Part shown: in pieces, positions 1 to 6,583 of the stretch
Layout of the letters: every line of letters starts with the position of its first letter
Numbering within the stretch: the first letter of the stretch is position 1
IMG/VR virus record: IMGVR_UViG_3300047668_001167
Coordinates: 1 to 35,824 of that record
DNA from: a virus
DNA length: 35,824 nucleotides
Strand: one strand, 5' to 3'
Notes under the pieces: model-generated
The model's input: the letters and a program-made list of their open reading frames with translations, nothing else
What the model was told of the DNA's origin: nothing
Database searches by the model: none
Program-made: the position numbers and the translations under genes

Positions 1-1
1 C

Positions 2-949
2 TATTGTGCAGAGGGTGACGCATTCGTGTCTCACCTGCCCGTGGCTCTAGATGGCACCTGCAGTGGAATGCAGCACTACTCTGCCATGGTCAGGGATCCT
101 GAAGGCGCTAAGCACGTCAATGTGCTGCAGGTCGGAGAGTTACCGGCTGACCTGTACACCAAGGTCCTAGAGAATGTCCTAGCGCATCTGCCCGAGGGCT
201 CCGAGTGGTCCACGCGCCTGACGCGCAAGATCGTGAAGCAGCCCTGTATGACGACGCCTTACGGTGTAACCATCTCAGGTATACGCGGACAGATCGAGAA
301 TTGGACCAGACGCGCCCTGGATGAGGGCTCCTGTAAGCCGTTCTCAGGGGATCTAAAGGAGGCCGTAGCCTCACTAGCCCCCGAGGTAGATAATGGCATA
401 CGGGGCACTGTAGGAGCTGCTAGGGACGTTATGGACTGGCTGCAGGCTGTCGCTAAGATCACCGCGACTGCAGGACACGCTATGTCTTGGACCACCCCGA
501 ATGGTTTTACAGTGAATCAGGCCTACATGACGACCAAATCTAAGGAGGTGAAGGTAACGTGGGACGGAATCACCAGTAAGATGAGCTTGTTAAGTGGCGC
601 TAATGAATTGAGCGTAGGGGATTGTGTGCGCGGTATAGCACCCAACTTTGTCCACAGCTACGACGCCTGTCACCTACAGGTAACGGTTGCGAATATGGTT
701 GAGTTAGGCGTACAGGACTACGCAATGATTCACGATAGCTTCGCAGTACACGCTTGTGATACGGAAACGCTAGCAGGGGTCCTCCGTGAGAGCTTCATAG
801 CCATCTACGAGGGCGACACCTTAGGCAACCTAATGATAGAGCTGGAGCAGCAACTGCCCGCAGCGGTCTTCTCAGAGCTTCCAGCGCCGCCTGCAATGGG
901 TACGTTGGACATTAACTGTGTGCGCGACAGCGAATACTTCTTCGCCTAG
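2..949 (+). CDS. T7-like single-subunit RNA polymerase, C-terminal part (5' end off window)
   Basis: DNA-directed RNA polymerase that would transcribe the phage genome. The frame is open to the left edge (YCAEGDAFVSHLPVALDGTC precedes and spans the GTG at 26), so position 26 is not the real start. Visible motifs match T7 RNAP: DGTCSGMQHYSAM (T7 DGSCSGIQHFSAM, with catalytic Asp537), the O-helix region with K..CMTTPYG (T7 Lys631 and Tyr639), IAPNFVHSYDACHL (T7 His811 region), IHDSF (catalytic Asp812) and a C-terminal FFA like T7 FAFA. About 315 residues are present, equal to the last third or so of an 883-residue enzyme. The catalytic residues in this part are all kept, so it should be active if the missing part is normal. 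Confidence 0.95.
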   Translation, partial: YCAEGDAFVSHLPVALDGTCSGMQHYSAMVRDPEGAKHVNVLQVGELPADLYTKVLENVLAHLPEGSEWSTRLTRKIVKQPCMTTPYGVTISGIRGQIENWTRRALDEGSCKPFSGDLKEAVASLAPEVDNGIRGTVGAARDVMDWLQAVAKITATAGHAMSWTTPNGFTVNQAYMTTKSKEVKVTWDGITSKMSLLSGANELSVGDCVRGIAPNFVHSYDACHLQVTVANMVELGVQDYAMIHDSFAVHACDTETLAGVLRESFIAIYEGDTLGNLMIELEQQLPAAVFSELPAPPAMGTLDINCVRDSEYFFA

Positions 950-1024
950 CGCCACCGGGCTTGGTATAACTATTCATACCGGCCACCTTTGATAACCCCA
1001 AAACACCAACCACGAGGATACATC
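950..1024 (+). promoter_or_regulatory. intergenic leader with small inverted repeat
   Basis: This 75-base gap is the longest non-coding stretch in the rightward unit. It holds an inverted repeat GGTAT (963-967) and ATACC (976-980) around an 8-base loop, then a good Shine-Dalgarno GAGG at 1014-1017 for the next small gene. It is a reasonable place for a phage promoter or RNA-processing hairpin, but I see no clear T7-type promoter and no T-run. Confidence 0.3.
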
Positions 1025-1153
1025 ATGTACACCACTAACTACGACCAAGACACCATGCAGTACATCATCATGCTTAATGGTGTACAGGTGTGTGAAACTT
1101 CGAGCCGCGCACAGGCTCACGATTACGTCCGTTTAATGAACCAAGGAGTATAA
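1025..1153 (+). CDS. small protein of unknown function (42 aa)
   Basis: ATG at 1025 follows GAGG (1014-1017) with 7-base spacing and the frame runs to TAA at 1151-1153. The product starts MYTTNYDQDTMQYIIMLNG and is a soluble-looking 42-residue peptide. The fold is not recognised; the pattern of a short strand (YIIMLNGVQV) followed by a helix (RAQAHDYVRLMNQ) is typical of many tiny phage proteins. The end of this gene carries the AAGGAG (1143-1148) that serves the ssDNA-binding protein gene, so the two are probably translated from one message. Confidence 0.6.
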   Translation: MYTTNYDQDTMQYIIMLNGVQVCETSSRAQAHDYVRLMNQGV

Positions 1154-1157
1154 GAGA

Positions 1158-1841
1158 ATGGCTAAGGCTAAGTTGAAGAAAGTTGTATCACCCCGAGGCA
1201 TAGCAGCCCCGTACCCTAAACTGATCACACCTGACGAGTACGAAGGTGACCACGCGTATAAGTGTGGACTGATCCTAGACCCAGCTGACGAGGGCGTACA
1301 GGCCTTTGTAGACATGCTGAAGAATGAAGCACAGACGGCCTTCGATGAGGGCATTGCTGACCTTAAGGCTCAGCTGGCTGATGCTAAGGGTGCTAAGATT
1401 GCTAAGCTAAAGGACACCATCGCTAACATGGAGATTTTTCTCCCGTTTGCTAAGAGCTATAACGAAGACGGCACCGAGGACGGACGCTACGTTGTGAACT
1501 TCAAGCGCAAGGCACAGGGTCAGTACCCTGATGGCAAAGCATGGGTCCACAACCTGCCGGTGTTTGATAGTGCTAAGAAGCCTATTGCTGATGGCGTAGA
1601 TATTTGGGGCGGCTCAGTATTACGCTTGCAGACTGAGATCATGCCGTGGTTCCAAGCTGGACTGAAGAAGGGTGGCGTATCGTGCCGCTTGTTTGCAGTT
1701 CAGGTGATAGAGCTAGAGTCTGGCAGTGCTGGTGGATCTGATGGCTTTGACGTTGAAGATGGTTATGTCTCTGACGAAATGCCCGCAGCCCAGGCCCAGC
1801 CTGTGTCTCAGGAAGATGCAGCGGATGTTGAGGACTTCTGA
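1158..1841 (+). CDS. gp2.5-like single-stranded DNA-binding protein
   Basis: Probably coats single-stranded DNA in replication and recombination and docks polymerase and primase-helicase through its tail. The 227-residue length matches T7 gp2.5 (232). The N-terminal part has the SPRGIAAPYPKL segment and an OB-type core, and the C-terminus is a strongly acidic tail (about residues 199-227) ending EDF, the hallmark of gp2.5 proteins, in which the last aromatic residue is needed for protein contacts. Start ATG 1158 has AAGGAG nine bases upstream. The stop overlaps the next start (TGATG). Position between RNA polymerase and nuclease genes is the same as in T7. An alternative is another OB-fold SSB, but tail and order favour gp2.5. 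Confidence 0.85.
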   Translation: MAKAKLKKVVSPRGIAAPYPKLITPDEYEGDHAYKCGLILDPADEGVQAFVDMLKNEAQTAFDEGIADLKAQLADAKGAKIAKLKDTIANMEIFLPFAKSYNEDGTEDGRYVVNFKRKAQGQYPDGKAWVHNLPVFDSAKKPIADGVDIWGGSVLRLQTEIMPWFQAGLKKGGVSCRLFAVQVIELESGSAGGSDGFDVEDGYVSDEMPAAQAQPVSQEDAADVEDF

Positions 1842-2221
1842 TGCCTAAGCCCAGAGTGCCCCGTACGCGGGGCGATGGGACTCTAACCGAGGCTGCATAC
1901 TGGGGAAAGATTCGGGGCGCGCTGCGCTCTGGGTCTCTCAAGTACGCTAGTCGCTACGCAGCATTAGCTAAGGCTAAGCACCCTAAACCTAAAGCAACCG
2001 CAGGACGCCACCGAGTAGAGTTTTGGTGCGCGGCCTGCAAGGGCAGCTTTGAAGGGAAAAACGTAGAGGTAGATCACATTGTTAGGGCCGGTAGTCTCCG
2101 GTGCTATGAGGATCTAGCAGGATTCGTAGAGAGACTTTACTGCGAGTCAAGTGGGCTACAGGTACTCTGTAAGCCTTGCCATAAACTAAAGACAGCTAAA
2201 GACAGGGAAGAAGCGAAATGA
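1841..2221 (+). CDS. HNH endonuclease
   Basis: 126-residue His-Me finger (HNH) nuclease. The zinc-ribbon cysteines are FWCAAC (C63, C66) and LCKPCH (C110, C113), and the active-site pair is VDHI (D78, H79), with the end KPCHKLKT completing the family pattern. The N-terminal 50 residues are basic and probably bind DNA. It sits in the slot where T7 has gp3 endonuclease I, between the SSB and the amidase-type gene, and overlaps both neighbours by 1-4 bases. It may therefore be the branched-DNA nuclease of this phage, or a homing-type free HNH enzyme; the tight coupling favours a housekeeping phage role. Which substrate it cuts is not visible. Confidence 0.8.
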   Translation: MPKPRVPRTRGDGTLTEAAYWGKIRGALRSGSLKYASRYAALAKAKHPKPKATAGRHRVEFWCAACKGSFEGKNVEVDHIVRAGSLRCYEDLAGFVERLYCESSGLQVLCKPCHKLKTAKDREEAK

Positions 2222-2607
2222 AACGCGCTAAGCTAAACCCAGACGAGGTATTATATGTCGTTGTAGGAAGCACCATGACCGCGCCCGATGAACCATTCAC
2301 GGATGAGGACGGGATGCACTTCTACATAAACGCAGAGGGGATTGTTACTACCCCAGTCGCTGATGACGAGCGAGGAAATTTTCTGCCCAGATACGCGCAC
2401 AATTCTATAGTGATCATAATCGAGGGCGGCTACACTGACGACGGCATACCATCCGCCACGTCATATTACAGGAACCAGCTAATGTCCGTAGAGGCCATCA
2501 GCAAGATGATGCTAAGAAAGTACCCCAACGCTGCACTAACAATGTGGCACCAGCTAAAAAAGGGAATCAACCCTGTACTGACACCTGAGGACATTAACCG
2601 TGGATGA
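2218..2607 (+). CDS. gp3.5-like amidase fold, zinc ligands lost (probable RNAP regulator)
   Basis: 129 residues aligning with T7 lysozyme (gp3.5, an amidase that also inhibits T7 RNA polymerase). Shared landmarks are GMHFYINAEGIV (T7 GYHFIIKRDGTV), YAHNSIVIIIEGG (T7 YNHNSIGVCLVGG) and the final helix-loop. The catalytic set is gone: T7 His17 is V15, Tyr46 is M33, His122 is W110, Lys128 is G116 and Cys130 is N118. The helix between the first strand and GMHF is shorter than in T7. The basic N-terminus (MKRAKLN) is kept; in T7 this end matters for polymerase inhibition. Inference: no peptidoglycan cleavage, but possible binding to the phage RNA polymerase. Start overlaps the HNH stop (ATGA). The fold call rests on a by-eye alignment. 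Confidence 0.7.
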   Translation: MKRAKLNPDEVLYVVVGSTMTAPDEPFTDEDGMHFYINAEGIVTTPVADDERGNFLPRYAHNSIVIIIEGGYTDDGIPSATSYYRNQLMSVEAISKMMLRKYPNAALTMWHQLKKGINPVLTPEDINRG

Positions 2608-4477
2608 GTATCAAAAGTTCATAGCCTCAAGCAGATACGCTAGGTGGCGTCCTGAGGACTCCCGCCGTGAAACGTGGAGCGAGACCGTAAAGCGCTACAC
2701 TGACTACTGGGATTGGAATGCGCCCGACGGGCTCAGCTCTAAGGATCTCAAGGACATACAGTCTGCCATAGAGGACCTCAAGGTTATGCCCTCCATGCGC
2801 TGCCTGATGACTGCAGGACCAGCCCTGACGCGCGACAATGTAGCTGGCTTTAACTGTGCATACCTACCGATAGATAACGTGCGCGCCTTTGATGAGACCA
2901 TGTACATCTTAATGTGTGGCACTGGCGTAGGATTCAGCGTAGAGCAGTCTGCAGTGGACAAGTTACCCATGGTAGCCGAGGAACACCACCTGACAGGCTC
3001 TGTAATCGTCGTGGCTGACTCTAAGATCGGATGGGCTACTAGCCTTAAGGAATTGTTAGCGGCCCTGTACGCGGGTTCTGTGCCCTCGTGGGACGTGTCC
3101 AAGGTTAGGCCACCTGGAGCGCGCCTGAAAACTTTCGGCGGCAGAGCCTCTGGACCCCAGCCCCTTGTGGATCTATTTGAGTACGCAGTGGCGACCTTCA
3201 GGAAAGCTGCAGGCCGCAGACTTACGGCCCTTGAGTGCCATGACCTAGTGTGCAAGATCGCTGAGGTTATCGTAGTCGGAGGTGTCCGTAGGTCAGCACT
3301 AATAAGCCTAAGCGACCCTAATAGCTTCGAGTTACGAGGTGCTAAGACAGGCCTGTGGTGGCTAGAAGAAGGCCAACGGGCTCTAGCCAACAACTCAGCA
3401 GCCTATACGCATAAGCCAACCTTTGAGTTCTTTCTCAGTGAGATGAAAGCTATCCACGAGAGCAAGAGCGGTGAACGCGGCATGTTCTCTAGGTTAGCCT
3501 GCGAGGCTATAGTTGCTAAGAACGGTAGACGTGAAACAGGACACGCTTGGGGTACTAACCCCTGCAGCGAGATAATCCTGCGCCCTAATCAGTTCTGCAA
3601 CCTGACTGAAGTAGTGATACGCCCCACGGACACCATAATGGACCTCACGCATAAAGTGCGCGTAGCAGCCATAATGGGAACTTTGCAGGCAACGCTCACG
3701 AACTTCCGCTATCTCCGTAAAGTGTGGAGTGACAACACGGCTGAGGAGGCTCTACTGGGGCTCTCACTGACCGGCATAATGGACCACCCCATACTCTCTA
3801 AGACCACTGACAGGTCTGCAGCGTGGCTGGAGGAGCTTCGTACCGTGGCTATATGCGTCAACCGTGAGTATGCGGAACGTCTAGGCATCAAACCGGCAGC
3901 AGCAATAACCTGTGTGAAGCCTAGTGGCACCGTGAGCCAGCTAGTGAATAGCGCCAGCGGGATCCACCCACGCTTTGCCCCATACTATATAAGAACTGTC
4001 CGAGCGGATAAGAACGACCCGCTGGCTCAGTATATGGAGCAGGCAGGGTTCCCATGTGAGACTGACGTTACGAAGGACAGTACGCTTGTCTTCTCGTTTC
4101 CCGTTAAGGCTCCCAAGGGTAAAACCGTGAAGGATGTAGGTGCCCTAGAGCAGTTGAAACTCTGGAAGCACTACCAGCAGCACTGGTGCGAGCATAAGCC
4201 GTCTATCACCGTCTACTACACGGACGACGAGTTCTTTCATGTGTGCGCTTGGATGTGGGATAACTTTGACCTGTTAAGCGGCATTAGCCTACTACCAGTG
4301 TCAGAGCATACTTACGCTCAGGCACCCTACCAAGAAATAACGCATAAAACTTTTGAGGCAGCTGTTAAGGCCTTACCATCGTTTAACGTAGCTGACTTGG
4401 AAGCATTCGAGAGTGAAGACCAGACCATAGGTAGCCAAGAGCTAGCGTGTGCTGGAGGATCTTGCGAGCTTCCATAA
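2600..4477 (+). CDS. nrdJ: class II (adenosylcobalamin-dependent) ribonucleoside-triphosphate reductase
   Basis: Converts ribonucleotides to deoxyribonucleotides for phage DNA synthesis, using vitamin B12 coenzyme. Residues line up with the monomeric Lactobacillus leichmannii enzyme: NCAYLP (C86, like C119), NPCSE (C322 thiyl cysteine and E324), FCNL (C333, exactly 11 after C322 as C408/C419), PSGTVSQL and the C-terminal swinging pair CAGGSC (C617, C622, same spacing as C731/C736). At 625 residues it is about 110 shorter than that enzyme, so regulatory insertions may be reduced. The start is GTG 2600, with GAGG at 2587-2590; the gene overlaps the previous stop by 8 bases. Class II reductases are common in marine podoviruses and work with or without oxygen. 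Confidence 0.92.
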   Translation: MDEYQKFIASSRYARWRPEDSRRETWSETVKRYTDYWDWNAPDGLSSKDLKDIQSAIEDLKVMPSMRCLMTAGPALTRDNVAGFNCAYLPIDNVRAFDETMYILMCGTGVGFSVEQSAVDKLPMVAEEHHLTGSVIVVADSKIGWATSLKELLAALYAGSVPSWDVSKVRPPGARLKTFGGRASGPQPLVDLFEYAVATFRKAAGRRLTALECHDLVCKIAEVIVVGGVRRSALISLSDPNSFELRGAKTGLWWLEEGQRALANNSAAYTHKPTFEFFLSEMKAIHESKSGERGMFSRLACEAIVAKNGRRETGHAWGTNPCSEIILRPNQFCNLTEVVIRPTDTIMDLTHKVRVAAIMGTLQATLTNFRYLRKVWSDNTAEEALLGLSLTGIMDHPILSKTTDRSAAWLEELRTVAICVNREYAERLGIKPAAAITCVKPSGTVSQLVNSASGIHPRFAPYYIRTVRADKNDPLAQYMEQAGFPCETDVTKDSTLVFSFPVKAPKGKTVKDVGALEQLKLWKHYQQHWCEHKPSITVYYTDDEFFHVCAWMWDNFDLLSGISLLPVSEHTYAQAPYQEITHKTFEAAVKALPSFNVADLEAFESEDQTIGSQELACAGGSCELP

Positions 4478-4488
4478 CGAGGATTATT

Positions 4489-5544
4489 ATGAAGACGATT
4501 ATAGTAGCAGTATCCTTTGCAGTCCTAGCAGGCTGTGGAGGCGGCGGTGGTGGTGCATTCGAGCCACGGACCGTAGTTGATATACCCCCAGTGGTCGTAG
4601 AGCCACCAGTTGTTGTGCCTCCAGTGGTCGTAGTACCTCCTGTAGTGCCTCCTGTGGTAATTCCCGTGGAGCCAGTACAGATGGGTAAGCCCACTGAGTG
4701 TCCCACTGTAGCGAGCGATACGGGCCTCCCAGAGTTCCCCTATATCACCTGTGACGGTGTGCCCACGAGTGGCCCCCAGAGCTACCCCTATGACCCTGAA
4801 AGCACAGAGATTGCATTGATCGACGTGTTGGCAGTGGTAGATACCAAGGTAGAGCTGAAAGGCCTGACTGTTGAGGAGTTCGTTAAGAAGCAGTTTGATT
4901 TTGCTAATGAGATCTATGCTGAGTCTGGCGTATACATCATCCTGCAGGTGGCGGGGATCCACATGGTAGACGTTGCAGCTGGTGATCTATTACGCCAGTA
5001 CAACTACTTCACTGGAGCCCGTGGTGAGTTCAGGGACTTGGAAGATGTGGAGAACGCTAACGACGCTGACTTCTCATTCTTGTTCAAGGCTAGGGCAGAT
5101 GATCCGTGGGCCTGCGGTGTAGCCTCACTGGCTACTGACCGGTCAGATCCTGAGAAGCGCAGAGGTGTATCCCAGTGTCACGTTGGTGAGGAGTTCAACA
5201 CCACTGAGACCACGAGGTACTACGAGCGCGCCAGCATCACGTTCATCCACGAGATGGGCCACCTGTTTGGTATGGAGCATAACATCGAGAGTGCAACCCT
5301 GACGCCCCTGTTCCCGTTCTCTTATGGCTACCTGCTGCCAGAGTACGAAGATGATAAGACAGATGAGTGGAATGGTTACGGCTCAATAATGAGCTACTCT
5401 GACAAGCCCACACACAAGGTGTCTGACCCTGACGCTACCTTCGAGATCCCAGAGCTGGGCATCGTGGTTCCTATGGGCAACGAAGAAGCTGATGGCGTTA
5501 ACCACCTCAACCGAGTGCGGTACTACATGAGCCAACTCAACTAG
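4489..5544 (+). CDS. secreted lipoprotein zinc metalloprotease (metzincin type)
   Basis: 351-residue predicted exported protease. The N-terminus is a lipoprotein signal with lipobox LAGC (C16), then a poly-Gly stretch and a Pro/Val repeat linker (PPVVV units, about residues 33-60). The catalytic domain has the long zinc motif HEMGHLFGMEH (H254, E255, H258, H264) and a downstream Met-turn SIMSYS (M301), which together define metzincins. ATG 4489 is chosen because CGAGGA lies just upstream and because the signal peptide begins there; an in-frame ATG at 4447 would add 14 residues before the signal. It would sit in the host envelope anchored by lipid. Substrate is unknown. Its place between reductase and small early genes suggests an accessory (moron-like) gene rather than a virion part. 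Confidence 0.82.
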   Translation: MKTIIVAVSFAVLAGCGGGGGGAFEPRTVVDIPPVVVEPPVVVPPVVVVPPVVPPVVIPVEPVQMGKPTECPTVASDTGLPEFPYITCDGVPTSGPQSYPYDPESTEIALIDVLAVVDTKVELKGLTVEEFVKKQFDFANEIYAESGVYIILQVAGIHMVDVAAGDLLRQYNYFTGARGEFRDLEDVENANDADFSFLFKARADDPWACGVASLATDRSDPEKRRGVSQCHVGEEFNTTETTRYYERASITFIHEMGHLFGMEHNIESATLTPLFPFSYGYLLPEYEDDKTDEWNGYGSIMSYSDKPTHKVSDPDATFEIPELGIVVPMGNEEADGVNHLNRVRYYMSQLN

Positions 5545-5553
5545 GAGAATACA

Positions 5554-5865
5554 ATGACTTTTGAAGAAGGCGATAGAGTGGAAGCGTATGATGTTAGACG
5601 CGGCGGCTGGTATGGCGCAGAAGTCATTGATGTACTCAGTGTTATGTACTACGTGCATTTTGACTGTGGCAGGCGTGACTTTATATTCAGAGACAAGAAA
5701 GGTATTCGGAGTACGAATATGTTCCAAATACATAAGTCAACGGATCATGGAAAGACTTGGGAATTTGATACTGAGCATTCGACAAGAAGTAAAGCAGAAG
5801 AACTTATTAAGCAGCGTATGAAGGCAGTTTCAATAGGAAAGAAGTATAAGATAGTTGATAGATGA
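5554..5865 (+). CDS. small protein, possible Tudor/SH3-like N-terminal barrel
   Basis: 103 residues with AGGAG at 5543-5547 before ATG 5554. The first half (GDRVEAYD, then GGWYGAEVIDV, then YYVHFDCG) has the strand pattern seen in Tudor/agenet or SH3-like barrels; the second half is charged and Lys-rich. This resemblance is a pattern guess, not an established family. The stretch is visibly richer in A and T (for example around 5690-5740) than the reductase and protease genes before it, which may mark separate acquisition. It begins a run of five small genes ahead of the primase-helicase. Confidence 0.65.
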   Translation: MTFEEGDRVEAYDVRRGGWYGAEVIDVLSVMYYVHFDCGRRDFIFRDKKGIRSTNMFQIHKSTDHGKTWEFDTEHSTRSKAEELIKQRMKAVSIGKKYKIVDR

Positions 5866-5883
5866 ACCCAGAGGAGTAACACC

Positions 5884-6078
5884 ATGACGCTAATGGCAGA
5901 TATTCAGAGGACCGCCCTTGAGATCCGCAGGGCTAACCCAGAGCGCAGTATCGAGCTGATAGCGGAATGGATGGTTGATATATACGCACCGGCTAATGAG
6001 CATAGCAGGTACGTGTCACGGAACTTTGTACGGGCAACCACCCGCAACACACTGAGGAGAGATTACGATGAGCTATAG
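5884..6078 (+). CDS. small helical protein of unknown function (64 aa)
   Basis: ATG 5884 follows GAGGAG (5871-5876). The product (MTLMADIQRTALEIRRANPE...) is predicted almost wholly helical, with many Arg residues toward the C-terminus (RNFVRATTRNTLRRDYDEL). No family recognised. It overlaps the next gene by 11 bases, whose Shine-Dalgarno GAGGAGA lies inside this gene, indicating translational coupling. Confidence 0.6.
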   Translation: MTLMADIQRTALEIRRANPERSIELIAEWMVDIYAPANEHSRYVSRNFVRATTRNTLRRDYDEL

Positions 6079-6271
6079 CAAACTGTATGAACTGAAGAAG
6101 ACCTCGCATGGTTACACTGTGATGTGGGGTGTCGATGTGCTTCACCATGTGGCTAAGACAGGCAGCGATGAGGAAGACTTCAAGCTGGCTTGGAACTTCA
6201 TGCTGCAACACTCCGTGGACCGTAAGTTCAATGACTTGGATGACGTTATGTTATCACTGGGGGACCTATGA
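6068..6271 (+). CDS. small protein of unknown function (67 aa)
   Basis: ATG 6068 is preceded by GAGGAGA (about 6054-6060). The product starts MSYSKLYELKKTSHGYTVMW, a short strand pair followed by acidic helical sequence. No recognised domain. Overlaps the preceding gene by 11 bases and the following by 4 (ATGA), so it is part of the coupled small-gene run. Confidence 0.6.
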   Translation: MSYSKLYELKKTSHGYTVMWGVDVLHHVAKTGSDEEDFKLAWNFMLQHSVDRKFNDLDDVMLSLGDL

Positions 6272-6420
6272 AGACTAAAACTGAGTACGAGAGGTTATAC
6301 GCACAGATAGATGATCAGGCAGAGCAGATCATACGGCTAATGCGTGAGGTCTCAGCGCGTAGGCAGGAGCGGGACACTGCAGAGAAACAACTAGACAAGA
6401 TACGAAAGGCATTAACCTAA
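6268..6420 (+). CDS. small coiled-coil protein (50 aa)
   Basis: ATG 6268 overlaps the preceding stop (ATGA) and runs to TAA 6418-6420. The 50 residues (MKTKTEYERLYAQIDDQAEQ onward) have a heptad-like spacing of Leu/Ile/Met and many charged residues, as in a short coiled coil. No catalytic features. Probably a small assembly or anti-host factor; the function is not visible. Confidence 0.6.
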   Translation: MKTKTEYERLYAQIDDQAEQIIRLMREVSARRQERDTAEKQLDKIRKALT

Positions 6421-6430
6421 GGAGTACAGT

Positions 6431-6574
6431 ATGGATTTTCTAGGAAGCAACAAATCGAGCAAGAGTAAGATAGACAAGGCCCTTGAGGATGCTCAGAATC
6501 CCAAGAAGAAGAAGCCTAAGCCAAAGCCCAAAAAGAGGGACCCTCTGACCCCGCCACCTTCACTCAACAAGTAG
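6431..6574 (+). CDS. small Lys/Pro-rich basic protein (47 aa)
   Basis: GGAG at 6421-6424 precedes ATG 6431; stop TAG 6572-6574, whose following GGAG serves the primase-helicase gene. The product begins MDFLGSNKSSKSKIDKALED and continues with a Lys-Pro tract (about residues 24-35) and PLTPPPS near the end. Such basic, disordered tails bind nucleic acids or act as adaptors; no family is recognised. Confidence 0.6.
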   Translation: MDFLGSNKSSKSKIDKALEDAQNPKKKKPKPKPKKRDPLTPPPSLNK

Positions 6575-6583
6575 GAGCCTACT

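Noticed and set aside
5561-5821. 86-residue open frame overlapping the Tudor-like gene in another frame
   Set aside because: It lacks its own ribosome site and is a shadow of the 103-residue gene.
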